A stretch of DNA of 64,000 nt, taken from Microvelia longipes. Its lineage: Eukaryota > Arthropoda > Insecta > Hemiptera > Veliidae. The position numbers and the translations under genes were made by a program. Shown piece after piece: positions 9,160 through 20,098 of this stretch. The DNA lies in assembly GCA_018340805.1 (NCBI GenBank), contig JACMZG010001913.1, positions 23,946,443 through 24,010,442 on the forward strand, written 5' to 3'. A model generated the notes under the pieces. That model searched no databases and was not told the DNA's origin. It saw only the letters and a program-made list of their open reading frames with translations. The stretch's first letter is position 1; the number at the start of each line of letters is the position of its first letter.

Positions 9160-9325
9160 GACTGGTATAACTTTATTAGTTGAGAGCTCGAGTGTTGCCC
9201 CGCCTGCTGATGATCGCGTTAAGACGAAACCGTTCCAGGGACATTTAAATGTAACAGTATCGTCGGTAGCTGATTCTCCAGTTGCTTCTTCAACTTGCGA
9301 TAAATACAACCTTTTTAATATTAAG
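9160..9325 (+). mobile_element. Penelope-like retroelement end fragment with degenerate hammerhead-like module
   Basis: Opposite-orientation copy of 1740-1895. It has TTAGTTGAGAGCTCGAGTGT, CCGCCTGCTGATGATCGCGT, a GACGAAACC box and TCAACTTGCGATAAATACAA. Stem II pairing is damaged here relative to the other copy (GGC/GCC changed), and a ~15-bp insertion precedes the GTAGCTGATTCT block. Together with the 8134-8331 endonuclease fragment it suggests a PLE 3' terminal region. Confidence 0.65.
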
Positions 9326-9359
9326 ATACTACTTTGTTATATTATTAAATATTAACAAA

Positions 9360-9850
9360 GATTTAAAAAAATAATCGAATAGGGGGTGCATCAAAACTTT
9401 GTCTTACTTTATCAGACCCGCTACACTTATCTCAACTACTTTGGGCTCGCTTCGGTCGTACTCAGATAAAGAAATCGCCTAATTTACATTGGAATATATC
9501 TTCGGACTTGCTTCGCGATAAATATTGAACTAATGCTGATAATGTGATGGAACTGGCCCATTTGTTGGTCTTATTAATGGCTACATCCGTGTTATATTTC
9601 TAATCAATCAAAACGTTTTCCGCGTTTTCATAAGCGTTCGAAATTTTTGTTGAGTAATTAGTACCGTTGTTATGTTATTATTTTACGTCATATGTCATAA
9701 TTACGTCATTTAGTAAAAACTACTCGGAAAGTCTAAAACACCTGAAACAGACAGTTTAAGTAAAATCTTGCTTTCGGATGTCCAGTGCATCCACGATACT
9801 TTTTCTTAATACCAACGGTATAAAATGAGGAAAAGTAATAAAAAAAATTT
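9360..9850 (-). mobile_element. Family A copy, internally deleted
   Basis: Minus-strand copy. It includes GGGCTCGCTTCGGTCGTACT, CGGACTTGCTTCG, GAACTAATGCTGATAATGTG, AAACACCTGAAACAGACAG and the terminal GGTATAAAATGAGGAAAAGT. The block holding the 5S-like promoter and most of the central region is missing, so the two conserved ends are brought together. Confidence 0.85.
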
Positions 9851-10670
9851 ACTACTAATTTATAACTTATCCTGTTTTTGTTATTATAGTTAATATTAAT
9901 ATTAGCTTGCAGTTCTATAATGATCTGATTCTATTGAAACATTTAACGAAATATTAAAGTAGCTATTTGAACACAACTATTTTCAAAAATCTGAACACTA
10001 AAAGACTTCCATCAGAGTAAAAAAAATAATTTTTTTTCGGGCGGATGTAAAGTAGGCTATTTACATATTTAAAAAAGTAGATGAAATGGGGTTTTCCCCG
10101 TCTGCTCGTCGTTGTTACGAAACTGTCGCTGGTGAAGTTCCTCAAATATCCACTAGGTAGGCGCTACTAGTTTAATACAAGGTTATAATATTACCTTTCT
10201 TGTTCTTCTTACTTTATTCAAATAAAAAATCAAACGTTTCGATCGCGGAATCGAACAAAGTTTGTTTTTTTGGAAATTGAATAATTTATTTATCATTAAG
10301 TGTTCTAATAATCATGGATTCAGATATTGAAAATAATCCGCCAGAATTTAAACTTTTTGGCCAATGAGGCGATCGAAAGAAGTGTACTGGCAAATTTTTA
10401 TACATTAGACTGTTTTTCTTTTAAATAGTTGTTTCTTATCACTACACCCGAAAAAAATAGCATATGCTACAAGACTGGGAATGGCAGCATCATTAATCTT
10501 GCTGAGATGTTAAGATGCTTTACTTTACCCAGTTGTGTTTTCATACTATTGACTGTTATTGAGTATTACAAACACATAGCAGTAAAAAAATATTTAAATC
10601 CTAGCATCTTAACATCTAACTAGCGTTAATAATTATATTTATTTGGTTCCAATTGATCAACAGCAAGAAA
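9851..10670. other. Unassigned stretch between family A copy and tandem array
   Basis: Contains short frames (9963-10145 minus, 10429-10623 plus) with no recognisable motif. Nothing else is supported. Confidence 0.45.
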
Positions 10671-11130
10671 TTACTCAAAAAATCTAGCTTCCAAACATCT
10701 TACTGACACTGATGAACAGTACTCAAAATCTAGCTTCAAAGCATCTTACTAACACTGATGATGACCATTATTTGGTTGCAAGTCGGTTATGTTTTAGTTT
10801 TGTATTAGTCAACAGTACTCAAAATCTAGCTTCCAAGCATCTTACTGACACTGATGACAGTACTCAAAATCTAGCCTTCCAAGCATCTTACTGACACTGA
10901 TATGACCATTATTTAGGTTGCAAGTCGGTTATGTTTTAGTTTTGTATTAGTCAACAGTACTCAAATCTAGCTCCAACATCTTACTGACACTGATGATGAC
11001 CATTATTTGGTTGCAAGTCGCTTATGTTTTAGTTTTGTATTAGTCAACAGTAATAAAAGACTCAAAATCTAGGTTTCTATCATCTCACAAACACTAATGA
11101 TGATATTTATTTGGTAGAAGGCCAGTTAGG
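10671..11130 (+). repeat. ~100-bp tandem array carrying a CTGATGATG module
   Basis: Units contain ACAGTACTCAAAATCTAGCT, CATCTTACTGACACTGATGA, a TGACC-loop-GGTTG stem, then CAAGTCGGTTATGTTTTAGT. ACAGTACTC landmarks occur at about 10716, 10812, 10857 and 10953, with a partial leading unit and a diverged trailing one, so full units alternate with ~45-bp truncated ones. The internal CACTGATGATGACC box is shared with the PLE-associated sites at 26.33 and 41.93 kb. Confidence 0.9.
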
Positions 11131-11682
11131 CCAAAGTTAATATTTCTATCAGTAGAAAGAATTTTTTTATTATTCTGATTATTTTATAAACTGTAGCTTT
11201 CCCTACTATTTAACCTACAACTGACGTCATTCGTTTTGTATTATCAGTCGTACACTTATAGTTTCATAAAGAGATGTTTACATCATTAATTTAATTGGCT
11301 CATCAAAAGGACTTTGTCTCGTGCTATTCAAGCATTACCATATCAATGTCATTGTGAAGCATTCCCCCTGATATGCTTCAACATGCTTCAAACCCATTCC
11401 TCCTTTTCTTTCTGCTTTTAATAGGTTTTATCTGTTTCACTTTATAAGAGCGCTTAGATCATTCATATAATTGCAATTTGACATGTTTTATGTACTGGTG
11501 AAAAACCTGATAAGTGTTAGTGTTCTCATACATTATCTACTTCGTGCTTATAAAATTTGGCGAGATGTTATGAAGGGTTTTTTTAACGATGGTGCTTTTT
11601 CAAGAAAACATATGATGTGGAGCAATCAGCAAGTTTAAACGAATTTCCAGAGCAAATTAATGAAGATTTCAATCCTTTAAAT
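11131..11682. other. Unassigned AT-rich stretch
   Basis: No gene or repeat family recognised. Confidence 0.5.
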
Positions 11683-12440
11683 TTTTACTTTTCCTCATTT
11701 ATACTGTAGGTACTCGCTATATAGGAAAAGTATTGTGTTTGCAAAATCTGAAACCGGGATAAAACCCGGAATCATCCGTTTCAGGCGCTTTGAAGGCCTC
11801 CTGAGTGGGTTTTGCAAAGTTGTCTGTCTGTATGTGTGTATCTGTTACCATCGTAGCCCCAAGAGTATTTATGCTAGAGAGTTGAAATTGTTTACAAAAA
11901 CCAGTCTACTGCTGTAGTTGTGATATTTGAAAAATATTTTAACCCAATAACATGACATTAACCCGCAATGATGACACATTTCGAAAAATCATAAAACGCG
12001 GAAAAATGATGCGATTGGATTGAGATTTGGCACGTGACTATGTGCATGTGACTAGTGTATAAACTAAGCATATGTGTGCTAAGTTACATCTCCATTAGTT
12101 CAATTTTTATAGAATGACTTAAAAGTGTAAGTATATTAAAACATCTTAAAAAATTGTAAAATGGTCTAATTGAGTTAAGATTTGGTACAAATGTATACAA
12201 TCACCTAATAAATAAGTAGACTAAGTTTCGTCTCAATACGAAAAGTTGGATCATAACAATTAAGGAGCATTAACCGTGGTAAGTGGTGTATGGGTGACCG
12301 CTGAGAATGATACGGATGCATTTACTATCTGAAGACAAGCGAAGCAAGTCCGAAAGCAAGTTGTAGTATAAATGTGGCGAGCTGTATTTCAGAGGACGAG
12401 CAAAGCGAGTCTGAAGCAGGGGGTTAATGTACTTCAGGTA
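11683..12440 (+). mobile_element. Family A copy with 5S-rRNA-like internal block (3' end truncated)
   Basis: Starts with a 5' hairpin (TTACTTTTCCT ... AGGAAAAGTA), then CTGAAACCGGG, CCGTTTCAGGCGCTTTGAAG, AAGTTGTCTGTCTGTATGTG, the GTTGAAA box, CATTAACCCGCAATGATGAC and two related GAT-TTGG-AC blocks. At about 12245-12312 it carries AATTAAGGAGC and GTATGGGTGACCGCTGAGAA, matching the A box and C box region of 5S rRNA genes. GGACGAGC...GAGTC hairpin repeats follow, and the copy breaks off near 12440. No protein is encoded; short frames inside are shadows. Confidence 0.9.
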
Positions 12441-12454
12441 TACTGAAGTATACC

Positions 12455-12535
12455 GGGTTAATGTATTGTCTTTGCTGTCTTAGGACGAGCGAATCGAGTC
12501 CAAAAACGTGTTGAAAGTGTATATTTCGACAAAAT
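12455..12535 (+). mobile_element. Family A fragment (3' hairpin region)
   Basis: TTAGGACGAGCGAATCGAGT and AAAACGTGTTGAAAGTGTAT match the region after the 5S-like block. This may be the displaced continuation of the preceding copy. Confidence 0.75.
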
Positions 12536-13494
12536 AAAATATAATTATAAGTATAATATAACAGCTTTTCAGTCAAATCAAATTAAAGTACTTTGGCACG
12601 AAAAATGCAAGACTGTTGAAGCAGTAACTATATTATTATTTGTATACTCACAAAGTTAGTTACAAATAAGTAATAAGTTTGGAGAAAATCAATTAATGTA
12701 AAATAACATTCATGAAGTAAATACACTGATTCTAATCAACTACTGAACTTGAAACTTAATTAATTACTTTTTCAGTAATTGTCTGAAGTGCCAATTTACT
12801 TATTTATCAAGATGAAACAAATTAAGTAAGATAATTTATTTTTATTGAAGTATCAAATTAAGTTACTTTTCATAATAATTATAAATAAAGTAAAAACATA
12901 GATTAATGTTAACATCATTTAAGTAATATTTCTTATGAATATTATTATTAAAAATATACTGAATATAATACGTAAATATAAAAATAAGATATAAAATATA
13001 TATAAAAAAAATAGTTTTTGTTATTCATATTTGCTGAAAATAATTATCAAGTTTGAAAAATATTTAAGTTAATGATTTTTATGTTGTAACTTAATGTTTT
13101 AATATTAAAAAGAAAAAAAAGAAAATTAGGAGATTTTTTTATATCATTCGAAAAGATATTAAGCATAATGACAAATATTGAGCCATTATTATTGTTAACT
13201 CTGTATTTTATAAATAAAGACATCGAGCGCCTGTAGTACTACGTGAAGCAGGCGCACAATATAGAAAAAGTTTTAATAGTAAGAAAAACAGAAGATTAAG
13301 AAATTAATGTGAATAATTGTTTAAATCTTATAAAAAAAAGTGTAGATACTGCAGTCATAAGAGTAGATCATAAGTCGAAAAACCTGTAGATATACTAGCC
13401 GTAGTATAGCCGTATGGAAATAAAAAGTAGTCTACTCATTTATTTCAAAAAGCACTCCAATATACTAAATTACAACTCAATTTGCATGACTTTC
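12536..13494. other. Unassigned AT-rich stretch
   Basis: Very AT-rich with many short A and T runs. No gene, tRNA or repeat family recognised. Confidence 0.5.
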
Positions 13495-13850
13495 GACTTC
13501 TATAAACGTACAAACGTTATTAGATAAAAATTAAACTAATGTTGATAAGATAAAACTTGCCACATATGTTGTTCTTTTATGTCATTTTGTAGCAAATGAA
13601 TACATGCGTGTTAAATATCGAATGGATTAAAAAGTGCTACTGCGTTTTATGAATCAAGTTTCAACTCTCTTTTGCATAAACACACTGGGCACGATGAACA
13701 TAACAGACACACACACACATACACTACACACAAACAAATACAGACACACAACTTGATGACAACTACTCAGAAGGTCTTAAAACACCTGAAACGGACACCT
13801 AAAAACACGGTTTTGGGTTTTTAGTATACAAGAGAAAAAGTAAAAATTGA
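13495..13850 (-). mobile_element. Family A copy (5' half)
   Basis: Minus strand. It contains AACTAATGTTGATAAGATAA, CAAGTTTCAACTCTCTTTTG, an ACAC-rich expanded segment (13705-13750), AAAACACCTGAAACGGACAC and the terminal AGTATACAAGAGAAAAAGTA. The 3' half with the 5S-like block is absent. Confidence 0.85.
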
Positions 13851-15444
13851 GCTTAGTTTGATATATCGAAGTAAAATCTTTAAAAAACTTTCTACTAAGT
13901 AGCTAGCTTATTACAATTCAATGGAATAGACTAATATCCTCCCATCTCCTGGTAAATTAATCTTACAAATGATTAGTTTTCCTTGTTCCCACCTCAAAAG
14001 AGCAGTCTTGTTTATCAATACTGTTTCCTGAATATTCTAGACCTTGATTCTTATTTGAGATTAGGACCATAAAACAAAAGATTTTTTCAAAATTGTTCTC
14101 TAACTATTCTATTTTATTCAGGAAGGCTGCTTGTGATTTCTGTGGAGAAAATAGTTGATTTTTTATGGAATAATTTTTCTCTGATATAACCATATTATGT
14201 CATAACTAATATTGATCATTTTTGTCCATTAAATAACATAAATAGCCACTATGATCTTTTATTAAATCATATCAGTTACTTACTACATAACTCTTTTTCA
14301 GGTTTTAGTTTTAACTTTATCTGAACCTCATTTTTCTTCGAAATTTCGCTCAAACAATAAAAATGACACCCCACACTAATTTAGTTATTTTCTATGGTAC
14401 TGTAGGTTTTCTGGCTATTTACCACGGGTTTTTCGATTGTGTTATCTATTAAAGTAGGTTTATAAATTTAAAACCGGTTAAATTCGATTTAGGACCCCAA
14501 AAACACAAAAAAGACTTCTTCCTGGCAAAAAGTTTTGACTCTTAATAAACTGGTTTGCTAAAACTTAACAAGCAAACCAGGTTAGTGAAGTCACAACAAA
14601 CCTGATTTTCAATAAGGGGCTCACTTGGTAAGGAAAGTAATAAAGTCAATTTCAGAAGCCAGATTTTTACATGGCAGTTTGGTCTAAAGTCAAACAATCT
14701 CAAAAATGTTTTCAAGGTTGAAATGGTCCGATGCTTCAGTTCAATGGTCCTAATCTCTTAGAGATAGAAGATAATATATTATTCTTTTTACTTTAGATAC
14801 AATACGCATTTCATTTAACTGTCAATATCAGGAAAGATTTTTTTCAATTCAAGAGTTAAAAAAAAACTGAATAGGAAAAACTTTGAAGTATTCAAGCACG
14901 AATTTTCCCACTTTCCTTCAAGTATGGAGGATCCCAACTCAAACAGATTTCCCAAGGTCCCACTTAGACAACTCGCCTCGACGATTTTCAACTTCTGACT
15001 GATATCTGAAATGCTAAGATCAGGAATAAAATCAAAAACCCCTTAGAAAATCATTTAAAAAAGTTCCTAGTTTATAACTTTATCCCCGACTCGACAAGAC
15101 TTTTTACAACTTTTTCAAAAAGTTTCCAATTTATTTACCATTGAAAAGAGTTATTATCCATCTTTGGTACGGGATCGGTTTAAAAAAAAGATTTCTGTAA
15201 ACTCCAAATCCGTTTTTAAGGGAAAGTTTGTTTTTAATTAAGTTTTTATTTCAAGCTTATGCTAAAAAAGCTTCAAGTATGTGCTCAAAAATGTATTTGA
15301 ACTAACCGAACTGCTTTAACCCAAATATTTTAATGATGATATCAAAGTTTTTTAAAATGAAACTTGCTCACTTTTAGAAAATCATTCTAAAAATAATTTC
15401 TTATAAATCAATTATAGAAATGTTAAAAAATATAGGTTAATATT
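13851..15444. other. Unassigned stretch
   Basis: No gene supported. A short perfect inverted repeat (CTGGTTTGCT / AGCAAACCAG, ~14549-14580) is the only visible structure. Confidence 0.5.
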
Positions 15445-15535
15445 TGGGACAAGGAAGAGGGAAGCGAGTCCGAAGTAAGATGAATGAGCGTAGCAAATCC
15501 GATGTGATGTTCCGAGGTAATCCCATACCTAATGT
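15445..15535 (+). mobile_element. Family A fragment (3' end)
   Basis: GGGAAGCGAGTCCGAAGTAA, GATGAATGAGCGTAGCAAAT and CCGATGTGATGTTCCGAGGT match the 3' end of family A. Confidence 0.85.
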
Positions 15536-18500
15536 ATGGGATTAAAACGTATTTAGTTTTTTTTAAAAAAACAAGTTCTTTATTTGCAAAAGTATACAAT
15601 ATTTATTTTTTGTAAACCGGAGCCATATTTTATTTATTGATTTGTGCCTCTTTATTTTTATTTTAATTATTTATTTATTTTAGCATGAAATTTGGTTCTT
15701 TTTTGTGGGTTTGAGGGTGTTTGTATTTAGTTATTTAAATACAAATAAAATCAAATCAATTTGACCGATATAAACGCTGGTCAAATGTTCCTCGACCCAG
15801 AACACCTCAGAGCTAATTTCTATAAAAAAATATTGCTCGACTACTATAATACACTTAAACACTAAAAAGAAACAAAAAACAAGGCATCAATCTTTTCACA
15901 TTTTAAAGCTTAAGGAAATGAAAATATCCAACACAAAATAAAACTTAGAATTTTACGATGAAACCTTTGTTTCTCGTCAGACTCCAACACTAACAGTATA
16001 TAGTCAACATTTTTACGACGCCGTAAAGAAGTTTTCAGTCATTTTATGAAAACTGAGTATTTTTCTTTTGTTTTCAAATCTATAGGGATTACATTTTCAC
16101 TGGATCCTTTTTAATGTTTTAATTAAAACACTTATTTTAAGTTAATTTAAATTTTATCTTCAGCTGAAGAAAATGTATAAATGAACAACTTTATAGAAAC
16201 TTAATAAAAACGTAGTAAAAAAGTTACTTTAAATTAATGAACAAAACTGCTTTAAGTTAATTAAAATAAAAGTACTTTGTTAATTACAAAGAGATTAATT
16301 AGCTACAAACTAATATAAAGAGATTTTATTTTTTAGTCGACTACTCACCAGTACTCATTGGAAACAATATGTTATTAATATTTATTTTTTTATACTTGTG
16401 AAATGTTTTAGAAATTATTACTACCCACAATTTTTTAACAGAAGATGAAAAAATAAACAAAATACATCATTATTTTTATTTGTCTTAGTTTTGAGCTAAT
16501 TTGTATTTAGAGAAAATACAAGAATTGCACGTACAAAATAAAATAAATACATACACACATGTATATATATTTGTATGTGTGTGTAATGCTAAACATTTCT
16601 GTTTTAGGTATTTTATCGATTTTTTTAGTAAAATTTAAGCTTAAGGTCTCTAAATTTAAAAATTATAAATAAAATAAAATTGAATGTCATTAGTGATTCC
16701 AAATTCAGATGACAGCACTGAACTACAACGTTAATTCACACAGTTTTCAAAAGATCAAAGACTTGAAAATAAACGTAAAACGTAAGTTTAAAATGTTGAT
16801 GTTGGGTTTGCTGATTCTGCAAACCCCAGACACCTTTCTGCCTTAACCTAAAGAGTGTATTTGTAAGTCTAGAGCTCACCTTAAACCTTTAATCTGTAAT
16901 GCAAGTCACGCCTGACCTACCTTTAACAATTTCTTTAAAGAATAAAAACTACGTATTGTTGAACATGTTGGACGAATTTACTTTCATAATAAACAGCTCC
17001 CACTGGTGCTCATTCCACTTGATGATTTTCCAAACTATCACTATTATGTTTTGCTTTCCTTCATCCTAATAGAAGATGGAAGCATTGCATTGGCAATATT
17101 TTTTTTTTTTTTTTTAAATCATGACGTTTCAGCACCTACAGAACCCGAAAATTGAAAAACAATCGTTGGCTTTATATATGTTTGTGGATTAACATATTTC
17201 TCGTTAAAACAATACAGCTCTAACGACTGATCCAACTTCAATGAAACTTCTCAAAAAGGTTTTCTAAGGTTCCTTTGAAATGGCCAGCAAAAGATCGAGG
17301 ACAAATATTTTAATAAGAGCGGTTTTCCTTCTGTTTATCTGGGTGTAGAATTCAATAAATTTAGTTTATGAAACCAGAAAACCCAAAATAACCACAAAAT
17401 CTAAAATTAGCAAAAGTTTAACTGCAAAGGTTGTTTATTAAAAGTAAGCTGTTATGATTATTCTTAAAATAGGTATTCTAAAAATTATAAGTCATCTACT
17501 TAGGGACTTCAAGTATGCATGTTAAGTTGATGTTAAGTTTTATAGCAAAATTAGATTATTACGGGAAGTACACTTTAAGTAGCCATTATAGTCTAAGAGT
17601 CAGGACTAAAAAATGTGACTTATTTAGTTCTATTTTCAGAAAAATTTGGTTTGAAGTAGTACAAAATGAGGTACGCTCTTAGACTATAGTGCTTGCGCGG
17701 TGGTTCGAAATGTATGCTTTTTTGCTCTACAATCGATGTCAAAGAAAATTCGCCTTTCTTCCTGCGCCAGGATTTTTTGTAACACAGAATAGGATTTCTC
17801 AACATCTTATCATAGATTTCTCAACCTCCTAACATATTTGCACTACGTTTCATTTAATTTGGTTTAGTTTATATTTTATTATGTTCATAAGAATCGCATT
17901 TTATTTCATCTTCAGGCTTGCCAATCTAAAAATATATTATACTATATAAATCATTCATAATGCACAAATAATACAAAACTTATGCAATGTAATCTTAACA
18001 GTGATTTTATAGTACTAATAAATATTACAAAATCCGATTAAAATGAATACTATAACTTATAAATAATTTACCAAACTTATAAATTTGTTGAAAGTTCCTC
18101 AATGAATAAAATCCTATCCGACGAAAATTAATAATAATTAGTATTCCGGGGAAGTTGATGTGAGAGTGTTATGCATGTTAAATCAACGTCTAAATTTAGT
18201 TTTACCTCAAAACTATGAATCTCATATTCCCAGTCGAATTTTCCTTACTTATACATTTTATATATTCAGGTTAGTTCACAGTGAAGATTCTCTCTAAACT
18301 GATTAATTATCTAAACCAAATTATATTAATTCAAGCAAAGCATACTATTAAAGTAGTTTTGTCAGTAAATTCATATTATTGTTATAATAAAATAGAATTT
18401 GCATTAAATATGAATTTAAAGGGAAATTTTATTGAAGCCGTATTATGCGCATTAAAGGATATTTTAAATTCATAAATAAACAGTTATTTATGAAATGTTA

Positions 18501-18600
18501 TTATTAATAATACGTTTAGGTATTGTATTAATTAATTATTACTAGCTATATATTGAAGAATAAATTTCAAAAACTAACCTATTCTAGGCATTTCATTTCT
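15536..18600. other. Unassigned stretch (~3 kb)
   Basis: AT-rich, with a T run at 17100-17115. Short frames at 17620-17805 (minus) and 18281-18475 (plus, 64 codons) have no recognisable motif. No gene is supported. Confidence 0.5.
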
Positions 18601-18664
18601 TGTTATAGTGAACGTATGTTTACTATTAGGAAAAGAACGACTTTAATTCTACAATGTTTTTTTT

Positions 18665-18800
18665 TATAAATAGGAACAATACATTTCAATCCATTTGGAT
18701 CATCTTCAGGAAATGGATTCTTCATCTACATTGACGCGGTCACCACCGGAAGACCTAAATCTTCATGACAACAACCGCGGAAGCCTACGCAGTTTATATA
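18665..18800 (-). mobile_element. PLE-end-like fragment with CTGAAGA module
   Basis: Minus strand: CCTGAAGATGATCC, AAAT loop, GGATTGAAATGTATTG. The hairpin is closed in the same U...G manner as the CTGATGATG modules elsewhere. The following ~80 bp toward 18800 are richer in GC than the surroundings (for example CATTGACGCGGTCACCACCG). No coding frame is present. Confidence 0.5.
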
Positions 18801-18904
18801 CGCAGATATATAACTACTAAAAGGTTACATTAACAATAAACGTATATTGTTAATATTTTTAACTTTATAGATTAATACCGTAGTTAAATTGGAAACGTAA
18901 TGTG

Positions 18905-19120
18905 TTGGTACTAAAAACTCGAAACCGGGATTTCACATGCATAATCTGTTTCAGGCGTTAAAGTCCTCCTAAGTGGTTTTCACAAAGTTGTCTGTCAGTA
19001 TTATGTATGTGTGTGTGTGTGTGTGTGTATCATTGCCGCTCCGAGTGTATCGAGAGAGTTCAAACTTACAAAAGTACAATAAATCTGTATTCGTGAAGAG
19101 TTTAATGGACTGTGAATAAT
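18905..19120 (+). mobile_element. Family A copy (5' part)
   Basis: AAACTCGAAACCGGGATTTC, CTGTTTCAGGCGTTAAAGTC, CACAAAGTTGTCTGTCAGTA, and a (GT)n expansion (about 19009-19028) at the place where other copies have TATGTGTGT. Confidence 0.85.
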
Positions 19121-19174
19121 ACTTTTAAAACAATTTAAGACCGCAGTCCAAAAAAATAAATATTTTACTTCGAA

Positions 19175-19225
19175 CATGTGTAAACTAAAAGTTTCGCAGA
19201 GTGAAACTCAGCATCATCACTAGTA
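19175..19225 (-). other. Hammerhead-like stem-loop module, isolated
   Basis: Minus strand: GTGATGATGC, TGAGT, TTC loop, ACTC, TGCGAAACTTTTAG. The stem has matching halves (TGC-GAGT / ACTC-GCG) with a U/U internal mismatch. It sits between two parts of a family A copy. Confidence 0.5.
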
Positions 19226-19319
19226 GTATCTAATATACCTATACGAACTATTCCAGCACCAAAAAACAAAGTATTAATAGCAAAATACCCACTATATTAT
19301 AAAACAAATTTTAAATTTC

Positions 19320-19437
19320 GATAATCAAGTGACCGTTAGAAATAACCCCAAAGCGAGTCAATTGTAGTGCGGATGAGCGTAGCAAATCCGATGTGGTGAG
19401 AAAAAATTGCAAGGTCCTTCGTATCGGATTTTTATTT
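19320..19437 (+). mobile_element. Family A fragment (3' part)
   Basis: GTGACCGTTAGAAATAACC (end of the 5S-like block), GCGGATGAGCGTAGCAAATC and TATCGGATTTTTATTTTTTT 3' end. It abuts the next copy head to tail. Confidence 0.85.
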
Positions 19438-20098
19438 TTTTCTCATTTATACATTATGTAGGTAGGTATATAGGAAAAGTAAACATCCGAAGCCTGGTTG
19501 TCCAAAGAGATTTTAGTGTGAGAGAGTTAAAATTTTGTACAAAAATCATTCATCATGGATTTAGTTGTGCTATCTGAAAAATATTTTTAATGGCATCATT
19601 AACTCGCAATAATGACCCAGAAAATTTTCAAAAAATCATAAAATACAAACAAATATTATGATCAATTTAAGATTTGGCACGCATGTACCTATGTATAAGA
19701 CTAACAAATGTGCATAGTTTTATCTCAATATCAGTAACAGTTCAGTCATTATCAAAACGACTGTGTATTATGTAGGTTAAACAAAATTGTAAAACTAGAA
19801 CAATCCAATCTAGTTGTAATTCGGCACAAGTGTATACCCATAGTAACATATAAGTAAGACCAAGTTTCGTATCAATACGACAAATATATCCATGATTTTT
19901 GCTGCATCATCGCTGGGAATGAAACGAATGTAATTACCATCTAAGGACAAGCAAAGCGAGTGCGAAGACGTGTGCAGTATAAATTTATCGAATTGTATAT
20001 TCTGAGGACGAGGGAAGCTAGTCCGAAGTAGGGAGGACAATCTTAGCAAATCCAATGCGATCAGAAAAAGTTCCGAGGTACCCTATATCCGATTTTTT
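19438..20098 (+). mobile_element. Family A copy, nearly full length, 5S-like block deleted
   Basis: Begins with CTCATTTATACATTATGTAG and TATAGGAAAAGTAAAC. It continues through the GTTAAAATTTTGTACAAAAAT, CATTAACTCGCAATAATGAC, GATTTGGCACGCATGTACC and AATTCGGCACAAGTGTATAC blocks. The 5S-like block is reduced to ATCGCTGGGAATGAAACGAA. The 3' hairpin repeats and AAGTTCCGAGGTACCCTATA end are present. The minus-strand frame at 19810-20055 is a shadow of the repeat. Confidence 0.9.
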
